This document shows, one piece after another, positions 10,641-23,486 of a DNA stretch of 64,000 nucleotides. The stretch comes from Tillus elongatus (taxonomy: Eukaryota; Arthropoda; Insecta; Coleoptera; Cleridae). The notes under the pieces are model-generated. The model was not told the DNA's origin. It worked only from the letters and a program-made list of their open reading frames with translations, and ran no database searches. The stretch's first letter is position 1. Every line of letters begins with the position of its first letter. Both the position numbers and the translations under genes were made by a program. The stretch spans positions 17,810,971 through 17,874,970 of the forward strand of contig OZ023267.1 of the NCBI GenBank assembly GCA_964006375.1, given 5' to 3'.

Positions 10641-12000
10641 AGGAACTGTTTAGGAAGGGAAGGTAGCTGACTGTAACTTTAAAGTTGGGGGATATAATAC
10701 GCAAATTGAACTCATAAAATGCCGAAGAAAGAAACTTTTTTACATCTTATTAGTAACAAATGTGAGAAGGAATGGTGTATCGACGTATCACGGAAGGTAA
10801 TTAAAACTGAAATTTCACATGTACCTACAAAATGTGTACCGAAATTGATTGATTTGTTTATCATTTTTAAGATAATAAATTACCCAATGTATTTACACAA
10901 ATAAGTTAATGCTTGGGGTTGTGATGAATACATTTTTAAATTTATAATCCGAAAAGTTTTTGACAATGCAAATTCTGACTTACTGATAATTTCTTATTTC
11001 GTCCAAGTTTCTGATCCTTCTATTTTGCAAGGTTCTTACACTAAAATTTCACTTTTATAAGATTTCTCGGCTATCAGATGGGACGACGTCGATGGGTCGA
11101 ACGAAGACCAGCCCTTCTTCAAAGAGTAAGGTATTTAACAGAAGTAGGTATAGATGGGGATTTAGAAACTTCCTGCAGGAGGAGGCTACTGCGCATGCAC
11201 GTGACGTCATTCAAGATGGATCATGCGCGTGACATCATCCAAGATGACAGATAACATGTGAAAGTTGATAGCTGACATGTGACATTGGTGGATCCTCTTA
11301 TCTTCATATGTCAATCTGTCATTCAAATGTCAAATTCTTCTTATTTTTCACTTTAGGTCAACCATCTCGACCACCATCTTGACCGCCATCTTACCATCAT
11401 CTCAGGTTAGAGTATGTCACAAGCTTTCCTGCAGGAGGGGCCCTGAATCACCCATATATACCTACTAACAGGCGGAGAATAGGGAGTAGCATCGTTCTCT
11501 GGTACACGCAGTTTTGTAGCACTTTACAAAATGCGAACGAGGGACAGCCTCGCTCTATGGCCACTTAGCATTTAACACTTTTTAGAAGGAGAATGAAGAA
11601 CAGCCTCGTTCTGTGATCCACGTGGCTGCTACGGACGGTGTTTGCCCAGGGGCCGACTAGATGATCGAACTGATGAAGTGAACTGCACTCCAGCACGATC
11701 ATCGATCAAATGGGCTTTTTTGCAGTTCTTGATGCTGAAGTATTTTCGGTTTTAGGAGACGTTGAAAGGGGGTCGACCGCCTGTCTAACCAATCAGGCAG
11801 AATTCTCATGGCCCTAATTGGCGGAAAAGATAAATCTTAAAGGTGACGTCTTTGGGCGGACCAACATTGCTTGACGTGCTTAGGGTGACCAACTGTATTT
11901 TGGTGTCCGAAGTCGGCACGTGCGTGCGGCAGAAGGGGTCGAATATGACGACGGAACATACATCAGGGTTGGTTTAAAACAGTTCATTTTAGTTTATTCA
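10641..12000. other. Unassigned region with short direct repeats
   Basis: No gene is supported. At 11190-11250 a 30-bp motif is repeated imperfectly (GCACGTGACGTCATTCAAGATGGAT, then GCGCGTGACATCATCCAAGATGAC). From 11500 to 11640 there are two imperfect phrases with GACAGCCTCGCTCTATG and AACAGCCTCGTTCTGTG. The 11050-11950 part is less AT-rich than its neighbours and may be a non-autonomous element without recognisable ends. Confidence 0.35.
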
Positions 12001-14059
12001 AGATATCACCCAATAAAAAAATAAATACATGATCAGTAAAAATCAGTAAAAATGAAACCCAAGCATTTTTGAAACGGTCAAGGTACATGAACTTGCGCTT
12101 AAATTTGATTATATCATTTTCAACAAAATAAATATAAAAATTGGTTTTTATGTTTAACTATTTAGTAGGGGAATAGATTGGGAAAAAAGGTCAAAATCTA
12201 TCAACAAAAATAGGTAAAGAATTATTTATTTAAATTACTTAATTATTTATAAAGTTTATTAATTATGTAATTTATTATATTCTGTGTTTATTTTGAAAAT
12301 ACCTTAAAATGCGTTAGATTACTTATACTTAATGTTAAGTAAAATCTTTATTGCTGTTGTAAAAATTGTAACATAATACTAATATAACTTTGTTTTAGAG
12401 TACACCAGAATTGAAAATTCTATTAAAAAGACATTTATTATCGATCAAATTATATAAGCATTTATTTGTAAGAATATGTCGTGTTGTTTTTAAAGTTAAA
12501 ATGTTACTGACAATAAAATTATTATCATTACGTGCGAAAATCTTTATCTATGTTTATGTATTTATTGCTATCTTATATATTGCTTAAAATGTGTTTTAAT
12601 TTTAACTGCTATCAAAACACTTGATGTAAATGAATTTATACTGTTAAGCTTATTTTTTTGTTATTATTAAGAGACGACGTTTTCTTTAATACAGATATTT
12701 GTACCAGTAAGTTTTGTTTTAAAGCCAAAAACATGAATGTAAAAATTTGTTTACTAAGCTTGCAGTATGCGAGATTATTTGTATAAGCTTTATCTGTGTA
12801 TATAAATGTACCAATTATTAGCTGTTAAACGTTATAAGAGCTAAACACTGACTGATTTCAGATTAGATTCTGAAATATTTAAAATTAAGTTTGTTTAATT
12901 ACGAAAATGATGAAGTTTGTTTTAAAGATTTATTTTAAAAGATTACTATAAGATTCGGAGCTTCAGACTGTAAATACTCATCAATAATGTTATTAATTTG
13001 TTATATTATTATTATATACCATAATATATACCTACAACATCTATTGTTTTGTTTGTAAAATTTTACGTTGCTGTGATTAAAAGAATTTGTTTTGTAAAAT
13101 TCAATTTGAAATATTTTCTAACCTCTCTACCCCCTTTCCAGGACCGGCAGTAGATAAAATTCAGATGTTTTGGAGCAGGGTCGTAATTAGAAAATTTGCA
13201 CCCACGGCAAACGTCAGCTAGGCGTTCCATATTTCTTGGAAAATGAGGAAAAATAAAACAAAACTCATCAAAATACTTGACGATATGTGATAATTTTTTT
13301 AATGTATGCTAAAATAATTTTTTACAAGAAACAACAAATTGTTATACAAAATAGAGAATGTAACGTACCGTATACGTACTCTAAAGATATCACTCCGATG
13401 CAATAAAAACTTTCCGTTAGAAAACAAAAAATAATTTCGTAAAAAAATTAAAACTGTACTTTTTCACCTTGACTGTAAATGAATTTATCAATGACATTGT
13501 GAGGAACTTTGGCTAAGCAGATAACCGACGGATATTGACAATCCGTCCTTCGAGCGTGACCTTAAGTACTCTAAATTATATTCCCTCGGGCGCCATATTT
13601 ATTCCCTACAAATAGGACGAGGTTAGATCCTCGTAAGGACTTCTGATAATGCCCTCGTGGAACACCACAAGTTACTGTTTCATGACAGCCTTGTCCTAGG
13701 GTAACTTAGTGGAGAAAAACTATAGCCAGGGGTCAAAAGTTATTAATTCCCGCAGAGTCCCTGAAAGCTAAGTAGGCTACTGACTCCCGGATAATAGCCG
13801 TTTTCCTATCATACATAGATGAAAGCAGAAATATTATAAACGGGTAAATATCGATTATGATAAATACTTCCGCTAGTTGCGATCCGTCACAGGATTCTAG
13901 CTTAACCCGCATCTGTGCATCTATCTAATAGCGGTACAGTAAAACCCAACTAGTTTTATAAAAACTTGTAATAATAATAAATATATTTACAAGCAAAAGG
14001 TTAAATTCATAAAAATCAATGAGATACGAAAAACTAAAAATTCGGTACAAACATGCGAC
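12001..14059. other. AT-rich spacer, no gene recognised
   Basis: Long strongly AT-rich stretch (12000-13130), then mixed sequence. No open frame of note, tRNA or clear inverted termini. The 13500-13870 segment is less AT-rich (GGGCGCCATATTTATTCCC, CCTCGTAAGGACTTCTG) and could belong to an unrecognised LTR or UTR. Confidence 0.35.
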
Positions 14060-14072
14060 TAAATGTAACCTT

Positions 14073-14273
14073 AGCGCCTCCGTGGCCGTGCGGGAAAGTC
14101 GATTCAGACTTTCCAATACGGACTCGGGGGACGACGGTTCGAGACTCACCGGCGGCGGATGATTTTTCAAATCACTGTCGTCGTTGAGATCGAGCTCAAG
14201 GTGGAGCGTAGGTTAGTTTAGATGAGCAAAACGGATCAGAAATGGCCTAATTGGCAGTAAACATCTTACCTTT
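14073..14273 (+). mobile_element. tRNA-derived SINE (family 1), full insertion
   Basis: A 201-bp insertion flanked by a 13-bp target duplication TAAATGTAACCTT (14060-14072 and 14274-14286). The head resembles a tRNA gene: GCGCCTCCGTGGCCGTGCGG (A-box-like) and GACGGTTCGAGACTC (B box). It shares ACTCGGGGGACGACGGTTCG and CACTGTCGTCGTTGAGATCG with the SINE at 48707-48917, confirming a family. Transcription would be by RNA polymerase III and mobilisation by a LINE in trans. No protein is encoded; the minus-strand open frame across it is incidental. Confidence 0.85.
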
Positions 14274-14286
14274 TAAATGTAACCTT

Positions 14287-14600
14287 TATATCATGGCAGA
14301 TAATAGTATATTTGATAAGATATTCTTTAATGATGAAAAATACATAGCTAAGTTAATATTTTAAAACACAAAATTTTCGGCTAAAAATAATTTACGCAGA
14401 ATTATTTTTAAAACTTTACCAATAAATAGAATATTATGGTAGCATTAGCACAGCGTTAGTAAAGAATACTAAATAAACGGCAAGCGATAAGCAACAAATA
14501 CATGCATCACATTAGTAGCTATACAACAGTGGAAATCCACCACCCAGGCCTAGGGTCAGTATTTCCCGTGGAGCCTATTTACAACTTTTTGCGATCTCTC
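14287..14600. other. Spacer, no gene recognised
   Basis: AT-rich sequence between the SINE and the tandem repeat; nothing recognisable. Confidence 0.4.
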
Positions 14601-15190
14601 CCCAATCTAACGGTTACGTACCATTCCGGGTAGCCTTATCTCCAGCAGTCCGACGTCCGTCCCGTCGGCTAGTCGTATACCACCCTGTATAGCACACGTT
14701 AGACTCGACGTTTGTAACGGCTGTCTATTAGCGTTCCCCTTTTATTTCCCTGTCCAGCGGTTACCTACTATTCAGGATAGCCACAGCATCGGCAGTCCGA
14801 CGACCGTCCTTCTATCAGTTATGCACCAGCCTGTATAGCACAGGTTGCTTGACTCCCTAATATTCGATACGAAACCATAAACAGCGCTTTCCTGTAACTA
14901 AACAACGCTTAGGTGGGTAAAACGTAAACAGCTTTACACTTTTACCAATGAAACACACGGTATACTATGTTCCCCTGTCCCGCGTTTACGTACTATTCAG
15001 ATTCAGTCCGACGTCCGTCCCTTCAACCATCATGTACCACCCTGTATAGCACAAGTCGCTTGACTCCCTAATAGCCAATTATTTAAACTCTAAATAGTAC
15101 TTTACTGTAGTTAAATAACCCTTAAATGGGCAAAACGTGAACAGCTTTTCACTTCCCCATACAAAACACACTGTATAAACTTAATTTCGG
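14600..15190. repeat. Imperfect tandem repeat, about 3 units of roughly 220 bp
   Basis: Units begin near 14611, 14750 and 14982. They share GTTACGTACCATTC/TACTATTCAG, CAGTCCGACGTCCGTCCC, TACCACCCTGTATAGCACA and GCTTGACTCCCTAATA; the last two also share CAAAACGTAAACAGCTTT. The first unit is shortened. The array abuts the left LTR of the following element and may belong to the host sequence. No coding potential. Confidence 0.75.
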
Positions 15191-15200
15191 TTTCAATAAT

Positions 15201-15374
15201 TGCTTACAAAGTTAACAAAACATGCTTTCTCTACAACTCGTAAAACGTAACCTAACCGTTATTCTGTCTCGCCTTACAATATGACATTGACAGCTACAGT
15301 CGCAAATGACACAACTGCATATTACGAGTGGTATTCAGGATGCCATATCTACGAGGTGCATTCAAGATATTACA
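15201..15374 (-). repeat. LTR (3' LTR in element sense)
   Basis: 174-bp direct repeat of 16718-16888. Shared blocks include GCTTACAAAGTTAACAAAAC, TTCTGTCTCGCCTT and GGATGCCATATCTACGAGG. It begins TGCTTAC and ends TATTACA on the plus strand. Confidence 0.9.
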
Positions 15375-15390
15375 TCCCTCCACCACAAGA

Positions 15391-15882
15391 TTAAAGGTTT
15401 AAACGGTCCGGTGGCCTCACATTTCTTTTAGGCCTTGGGGTCTTCACCATTGGCCCACTAACATTATTTTCATCTGTTGACTCCTTTACTAACCCCGATT
15501 CATGACTTCTATCACTGGCTACATTTTGGGCCTCACTTACTCTATTGCTAGACATTTCTACAGAATTATCTGAATTCAATTCTGCTGACGCAACACCATG
15601 GTATATTTCCATAGTGGTGTTGGAATCTTCCTCCATTATTACTTTACCTAGTGTTCTGTCAGCTGAACTGGATTCTAACATTGTTTCATCATTACAAATA
15701 ACTTTATAGTCACCTAGTTTCAACAACTGATCAGTGTGACGTTTCCAAATCAACCCTTCATTTGGGAGTTTCACTAAATACACTCTAGGGCCTAATACTT
15801 GATCTATAACTCCTCTTTGCCACAACCTCTTATTAGGATTTCGGTAATCCCTGGTATAAGCCTCTTCACCTTCTCTAAACAT
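15391..15882 (-). pseudogene. Ty3/gypsy pol C-terminus (integrase tail)
   Basis: A 163-codon frame beginning FREGEEAYTRDYRNPNK, then WQRGVIDQVLGPRVYLVKL and IWKRHTDQLLKLGDYK. This is the SH3-like C-terminal segment of gypsy-type integrases. A low-complexity Ser/Asp/Asn tail ends RPKRNVRPPDRLNL at the 3' LTR. The catalytic integrase core is absent, so this is a remnant left by internal deletion and lies in a different frame from the gag fragment. Confidence 0.8.
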
Positions 15883-16539
15883 AATTTCCCTCTTTCCCTT
15901 ATAATATTTTTCTTTTCACATTGACTTCTCACCCTTATTTGATGAACTTCCTGTACCTGGCTTGACCTGGTGACTGTTTCTTTGTTCAACGCAATTTCTA
16001 CCAACTGTTCTAAGGTTTTGTCATCACTTACTTCACACAAGCGGTCTAGTACAGCACCCTTTAATAAACCTGTGACAAACTTATCCTTTAGAACATCATT
16101 TAGCTTCCCTCCAAACTGACACTTCGCCGCAGCATTTTTTATTTTAATATAATAAGACAATGTCCTCTCCCTGCATCCGCTTTATTTAATAAAATACAAT
16201 TCGTTCTCTAAAAACAACGGTCCTAGGAGAAAACTGCCTGTCCAATATATTGCATAATTCCTGATAGGTTTTATTTTGCGGCAATATGGGATCGCAAAGG
16301 TCTCTAAGAGTTTTGTATGACTTACTTCCTATAAGCGTGAGAAGTACGGGAATACGTCTACTTTCCGGGATACCATTTGCTATATAATATTGTTCCATTC
16401 TTTCCCTATACAAATTCCATTGTTCAGTTTGATCGTACTCATGCAATTGCCCAACCATGCCTATACCTACATACGTAACTAACTGCTCTGCACTTGCACC
16501 CTCTGTGCTAAATGCCGCCGATGTTTCCGTCATTTTCAC
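15804..16539 (-). pseudogene. Ty3/gypsy gag fragment, frameshifted
   Basis: Starts at 16539 (MKMTETSAAF). Residues 30-110 read EYDQTEQWNLYRERMEQYYI and IPVLLTLIGSKSYKTLRDLC, then KTYQELCNILDRQFSPRTVV, the capsid-like gag core of insect gypsy elements. It shifts frame near 16186-16160 and continues KCQFGGKLNDVLKDKFVTGL and LCEVSDDKTLEQLVEIAL. No CCHC knuckle is seen before the junction with the pol tail. A short open stretch upstream (about 16675-16550, EEYDIGDEAG ... VIGLPHLPD) is of unknown meaning. Confidence 0.8.
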
Positions 16540-16717
16540 TCTTAATCTGGTAAATGTGGTAAACCAATAACCTCTACTGCTTCTTCCACCTCAAGATGCT
16601 CGTGAATACCATAATACACCACTTTGTTACCTGCCTCGTCGCCAATGTCATATTCTTCATGTGGGTTCAATAACAACAATGGTTACTCCTAGAACTCACT
16701 TTATTACTGATCTAAAA

Positions 16718-16888
16718 TGCTTACAAAGTTAACAAAACATGCTTTCTCTACAGCTCGTAAAACGTAACTTAAACGTTATTCTGTCTCGCCTTGCAATATG
16801 ACATTGACAGCTATAGTCGTAAATAACAGAACTGCATACTAGTGGTATTCAGGATGCCATATCTACGAGGTGCATTCAAGATATTACA
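16718..16888 (-). repeat. LTR (5' LTR in element sense)
   Basis: 171-bp direct repeat of 15201-15374, with several substitutions and a short gap, so the insertion is not very recent. On the minus strand it would drive transcription into gag. Confidence 0.9.
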
Positions 16889-16893
16889 ATAAT

Positions 16894-17660
16894 TTAATCA
16901 TTTACACGAAACTTTATAATCTTCACCTACCTAACGCGCTATTGAAGTCAGGGTTCTAAAATCCCGATATAAACTAACCTAATCGCTGGACACGAGATGA
17001 ATATCTGAACACGTTCAAACCACCAGAACCTCGTTCAATTCATCTGCTCCAATCTTTTCTAGTCGCTTCTATTATAACAATAGTAACAAGTGAATAGGCA
17101 CAGTTAATTAAAAATCTCCCAAGAAACCCTTGACACGCGTTATGAACTAACAATGCAGTACACGCTTCGGACGAGAGGCTAAAGGCTGGATGGCTACGTA
17201 TCTGCAGCGTTCCTGCGTACGCGTCGAGACCGTCCTACGATGGCAACATGGCTTGCGCACTGCCGGTCGGCAATCACATGCTAATATGAAATACATGCCG
17301 GTCCATCTCCCGCCAGCCGCAAATTTTTATACAGGGCTTTCATTAATTCCCGAGTCCCACGTGACCGGATTTTGTCTCTCTCTTAGTGGAATATGATTTT
17401 ATGAGTTGGCAGTCAAAAAGTAACCAAAAAAAACCACTAGACTAGGGACTCCAAAGTTACTAAAACAATTGACAGTTCAGTCCATTGGCGCTCATTTCCC
17501 TCTTGACCGGTTATTTTGTATGTATATTGTGCATTTTCCAAGTTCAACCAGTGTTTACTTTCTTCAAATAATTTTCTATCTGTTGGACACTAAAAATAAA
17601 CAGTTTTTATCAAAACTTAACATTTTCATTGCGTTTCTACGTAAGTTAAAAGTATAGTTA
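16894..17660. other. Spacer, no gene recognised
   Basis: Mixed-composition sequence right of the LTR element; the 17100-17400 part is less AT-rich. Short open frames (17190-17396, 17469-17657) have no recognisable content. It may include the 5' end of the transposase relic that follows. Confidence 0.4.
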
Positions 17661-17713
17661 TGTTAAGGTTATGTTCATTTATTTGTTCCATTTTTTTAGA
17701 CTTGATTGTAAAG

Positions 17714-18452
17714 ATGCCTTTCACACCGGAGCAAGATGCCTTTATTTTAATGGCCCATTTTCGCAGTGGTACACAAAATCCAAATGGAAGTTGGTCTTAT
17801 TCGATCCAATCATGCATCGAGCAATATTCTGAAGCTTTTCCCGAGGATAACATTCCATACGATATTTTTAAAAACCACAGATTGGTCCTTATTAAACGAT
17901 ATGAGGAAAAGCACTGTATTTGCAAAGCCAAATCTACAGGCAGGCCAACTATTCTAACAGAGAATGTTGTTGACGATATTCGACATCGCATGGAACGAAG
18001 CCCTACCAAATCTGTTCGTCGATTATCTGCTCAAACAGGTACATATTTGTTACATGTTACACAACACACATTCCTAAAACCGTAAATTAGAAGTTTAAAT
18101 AATCGGTCCTCAATTTGTTTACGTACATTACAAAATTTCAAGTTTTATAAAAATGTATGTAAAATTTTATAATCTAATTCATTTTAGCTTCTGTACTTAA
18201 CTACGTTTCACAAAAGTATTCCATCAATTACGGGTGTTATTAAGTTATTTTATGCTATAATTGTTGTTCTAATTATTGTAATTTTTGTTATAGGTCTGTC
18301 GATTGGCTTTTGTCACAAAGCACTAACCAAGGTCTTGCATATGCATCCCTATAAAGTTTCCAAATGAATTGGAAAATGTTTTTGAGTCCATGAAGCGTAG
18401 GGTAAATTTATGTTTACAAAACGAGGCTGGTCATTTTGAACCCTTTTTATAA
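17714..18452 (+). pseudogene. DUF4817/Tc1-type transposase, core deleted, one intron
   Basis: Exon 1 (17714-18038) encodes MPFTPEQDAFILMAHFRSGT ... RRLSAQT, the N-terminal HTH region of DUF4817-type Tc1/mariner transposases. It ends ACAG|GTACAT. A matching acceptor TTATAG lies at 18288-18293, and exon 2 restores the frame as GLSIGFCHKALTKVLHMHPY followed by VSK and a stop at 18365-18367. In another frame the sequence then reads ELENVFESMKRRVNLCLQNE and GHFEPFL to a stop at 18450-18452, the typical extreme C-terminus. The whole DDE core between these two parts is missing, so this is an internal-deletion derivative. A HTH-only protein could still be made. Confidence 0.75.
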
Positions 18453-19746
<1,294 letters not shown>

Positions 19747-20116
19747 TTGAAGCCATATCCCCCTTAAACCCTGCCTACACCGCACAACACCCCTATTCCC
19801 CCCGGCACCCCTATTCCGCCAGGTGCCGTAACTTCCTTGGCGGGGATAAACAAGACATTTTTCTTGTGGTTTATGCAACGAGTGTGGTTGTATGCACCCA
19901 AGAGGGAGAGGAAATTCCCCACGACGAAGCATCCCACACACACACTATCGCATCGTCATAGGCATTTTCCTTCCACTCTCGTGTGCATTCAACCACCCTC
20001 GTTGCATAAACCACAAGAAAAATGTCTTGTGCATACCCCTCAAGGAAGTTACGGGACCTGGGACGAATAGGGGTGCTGTGCGGTGTCGGCAGGGTTTAAT
20101 GGGGATATGGCTTCAA
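19747..20116. repeat. Foldback element with arms of about 135 bp
   Basis: The left arm (about 19747-19899) contains GAAGCCATATCCCCCTTAAA, CGCACAACACCCCTATTC, CGTAACTTCCTTGG and CTTGTGGTTTATGCAACGAG. The right arm (about 19980-20116) carries their reverse complements in inverse order, ending AATGGGGATATGGCTTC. The central loop is about 80 bp. Arms differ by scattered substitutions and one inserted block. No coding potential. A related degenerate piece lies near 48150-48270. Confidence 0.8.
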
Positions 20117-20201
20117 AACAGACAAGGCTATACCTCCAGACTGTATTTGTTGATGAAGGCCTTCATACAGTCTATGGAAGTGTAGCCTTGTCTGTTTTAC
20201 C
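20115..20201. repeat. Short inverted repeat (hairpin)
   Basis: AAAACAGACAAGGCTATACC near 20115 is the inverse of TGTAGCCTTGTCTGTTTT near 20180-20200, with CAGACTGTA/TACAGTCT continuing the stem. It lies directly beside the foldback element. Confidence 0.65.
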
Positions 20202-20876
20202 TTTAAAGTAGTTTTACTAACATATTTTACGTTTAATAACTCAAAAGGGGTACGAGTTGGGGGTAACATATGATATATTTTTGAAATTGGAAAAAGATGA
20301 TTCCAAAAATTTAATAATATAGGTACAGAGCATCCCATTTAAAAAAATATATTTTTGTAGCCCCCGGAAATCTGCACGCCACTGTACTTCTGATGGCATT
20401 TTAACAAAATTCGTCATAACCACACAACTTCTTTTTAAACTTGTTTTTCTATAGGCAATAATAATGATAAGGGGTGGGTAATAATAATGAACAACTCTGT
20501 ACAATTTTTTTTAGCTCTTAAGTAGTTAATTATATTTTTTAATACAATATAATTAACAATTTTTTAATACAATAGGTCTCGAGACATTTATTTTCTTGTA
20601 GAATACGACTAGGTGTCAGTGTTTAAGCCCAGCAGCTTAATATTATTATTAAGTAATGACAGGAATAAGAAATGATATAGTTATATGCGGTCAATTTAAC
20701 TTTAGCAACCATGCACTTACTTTACAGGCATAACTCACATGTTGGGTATTAAAAGGTAAGCTAGTGACATCTCGTGGCGAGAATCTCGGATTCAATGCTC
20801 AAATCTATAATTCGGTAGAAAGTTCTAAAGAATACGTGTCTCTTTCATCGCAGGAGGTCGCTGCTGTAGGTTAGGG
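20202..20876. other. AT-rich spacer, no gene recognised
   Basis: No supported gene or repeat boundary. Confidence 0.4.
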
Positions 20877-20884
20877 ATCAATAT

Positions 20885-20998
20885 CAGTGTTGCCAGTCTA
20901 GTACAATGATACTAGATCTAGTACTTTTTTAATGCTTTTTGTACGCTAATAACCTTGAGCAAAAATTTATTACTTTTCAATGTAACACAACAATCAAG

Positions 20999-21067
<69 letters not shown>

Positions 21068-21419
21068 CTTACCAATTTATTCTAAAATAGGCGATACCGG
21101 CACCCAGCATATCTGTCTCCTCGAGTTCGAGGTTTAGCTCATGAAATAAATTTCCAGTGATAATATTAATAGTAGTAATAGTATTAATATTCATTATTTA
21201 AGTTCCGTTCATTCAATGTAATCAAGGTTGTTCAGTTCGAGAAAGTAAATTTATTTTTATTTCTTATGGATTCGTTTTCTATTTGAATTTATATTTAATC
21301 CAAATGTAACCTATGAATTTTATTCTGATAAAAATCTGGTACCTTTTTTGTTAAATATAGTAATTTTTATTTCCAATCTACTGTCTACTACTCAACGAAC
21401 AAAAGTTCTGGCAACACTG
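20885..21419. mobile_element. hAT-type MITE with 8-bp target duplication
   Basis: A 535-bp unit with terminal inverted repeats CAGTGTTGCCAG (20885-20896) and CTGGCAACACTG (21408-21419), flanked by perfect 8-bp duplications ATCAATAT (20877-20884 and 21420-21427). Eight-bp duplications and CAG-initial termini define the hAT superfamily. The interior has a (TA)n tract at 21001-21064 and no transposase frame, so it is non-autonomous. Confidence 0.9.
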
Positions 21420-21427
21420 ATCAATAT

Positions 21428-22209
21428 ACAAGGTTAATTGAGATGTCGAATGTCAGCGTAAAAGTGTATTGAATTGACATTAAACATAAACAGTTTGAAG
21501 AGAATACAATCAATCCTCCAGCGTAGATAAGATAGTATGTTCTGTGTACTTCAGGATATTAGGACTTAGGACATGGAACCTTAATCGCCTGACCCTGAGC
21601 CTTCTCAAAAATGGAATGGGGAGTTTTAAAGATGACATATAATATTAGGTACCTATCTAGATTTATAAAATCCAAACACTTCCAGAAGCTGTGAAAAATC
21701 CATACAAATATGAGTACGTGAGTTTAGACCCAAATAATTGTAAATCCTAAGTAATATCCCTCAAATTCTAAGTATAATGTATAGTGTCCAAGAACATATA
21801 CCCATTGAAAAGTAACATCCCGATGGATACTCACCATTTTAGAATTTCTTTTAGCAATTTCCTTGTTTTAAATGTTGTCTGAAAATTTTGGTTAATACAA
21901 TTATACAGGTTAGCTGATAACAAGCTAAAAGTTAAAATTCGTATCGCATACAAGGCAGCGTTGTTTCTAGGGAATGTATTTTTGTGCAATCAGATGGTGA
22001 AGAAATGTGCAATATTGGCGCCAAATGTGCAATTTTAAAATTCGGAGTAAGCAATAAGATTTTGATCAATGTAATAACATTTATTCAACCACAGTTTGTA
22101 AATAAACAGTTTAAGATTTAATAAATAACGCATTTTTAACCCCACCCAGTTAAACTTAGCTAAATTAATCTTTTTTTGAAAGATTGCACTTAACCTATAA
22201 ACTACGTAA
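21428..22209. other. AT-rich spacer, no gene recognised
   Basis: No coding region, structured RNA or repeat boundary is recognised. Confidence 0.4.
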
Positions 22210-23486
22210 GTAATACCAAATACTATATAATGACAATACGGGACACTCCTATGCTTTAGCATTGGTGATATTTGTGACAAGTACACTAGCGTCACCTCGC
22301 GTGAAGTACTGACAACTGAGTGGGTAATTTGAATTATATATTTACCTGCATATTCTTAATTTAGACAATTGGTTTATTATAGATGAATATAAAAACTTGT
22401 ACATGACAAAACAGTGAAAATTTTCTGATTATATAGTTATAAATAGAATTTGTATCAACAATCAGCTTGAAACCTAAATGAATTCAGCATGAATAATTCT
22501 GCAAATTTCTCTTACCCATAATCTTATTTCATCATAATTTAAAGTACTACCTTGAAACCGTGTTTAAACTACTATTTCAAGGGTAGATATAGGAATATAC
22601 TGAAAGCTGTTTCTGAGGATATTAAGTTACAATCTGTACTTACCTATAAATAATTATTCTAGGTATAAATGGTAGCACAGTACTCAATTTGCTATATCTC
22701 TACATGAAAACTGTCTTATTAATCTAATATTTTAAAATATGTAACTGATATACTTAGTACATAATTAAGAAATTGTGCAGATGAATGGTGAGACTAACTC
22801 TTACTTCCGTGAATAAATCTATTATAAGGCTGAATCTGCTATTTCTACTTGTCTCTTTAAAAACTTGTCTTGGGAAGATAATTAAAAGCCTTTACCAAGT
22901 AAAATAATTTTAAATGTGAAAAAATGTGACAGTTTATGCCATACTGAAAGAAAACAGGACAGAAAAATATAGAAAAACAGTTTTCTTATATCATTTATTA
23001 TTAATGCAAAACTTTTTTGCCTTCATATTTCTTTTTTTTATGCACTGAAAGACCAGTTATGATTGAAGTCTTTCAACCATCCGTTTACGAAGTTTATCCA
23101 TAAATAGGTACATGAATGGTAAATATTACACAATAAATTATCTTCTGAGAACTGTACATATTGGCATAAAAGTGATTCTGAATTTGTCTTCTGCTTCAAA
23201 TCATATTCACGTTTCGCCATCCTTTGGAAACCTATGAAATGTCTTTGGATAGATTTAGCATGTTATACTTCGAACAATTATAGATTGCACACACCCAACC
23301 ACTAACATTCATTGTGAAAAACACAGCTCAAAACTTAATTATACACAGTTAAACACCAGCAATTGCCAGTGTTACACGTTCTCGATCGACGTAACATCAG
23401 TACTGTCCGCTAGGGGCGCTGATATTCTTGAAACACGAAATCAGCCGGAGTGTCCTGTATTGTCATTATTTAGTATTTGGTAATAC
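22210..23486. mobile_element. 1.28-kb inverted-repeat element of unknown family
   Basis: Left terminus (22210-22250) and right terminus (23447-23486) are inverse copies over about 40 bp with few mismatches, including ACCAAATACTA and TGACAATACGGGACACTCC. Subterminal regions each have a CGCCNCTAG-like motif (GCGTCACCTCGCG at left, CCGCTAGGGGCGCTG at right). No recognisable transposase is inside; a 60-codon minus frame at 23220-23038 has no assigned domain. Superfamily unknown because the exact end and target duplication cannot be fixed by eye. Confidence 0.7.

Larger units (their letters stand above)
15201..16888 (-). mobile_element. Internally deleted Ty3/gypsy-like LTR retrotransposon
   Basis: A 1.69-kb unit bounded by direct LTRs (15201-15374 and 16718-16888) with a 5-bp target duplication ATAAT (15196-15200 and 16889-16893). 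Read on the minus strand the LTRs run TGTAATATC ... TTTGTAAGCA, giving TG...CA ends. Next to the 3' LTR is a polypurine tract (GGTGGAGGGA, complement of 15375-15384). The body keeps gag and the extreme pol C-terminus only; protease, RT, RNase H and most of integrase are deleted. It could move only with proteins from a complete relative. The primer-binding site was not identified. Confidence 0.9.

Noticed and set aside
10719..10904. Short frame MPKKETFLHLISNKCEKEWC...
   Set aside because: No recognisable domain, no similarity to other parts of the window and AT-rich context.
14060..14286. Possible tRNA gene (GGTTCGAGACTC box)
   Set aside because: The tRNA-like head is followed by a SINE body, has target duplications, recurs at 48.7 kb and does not fold as a complete tRNA by eye.
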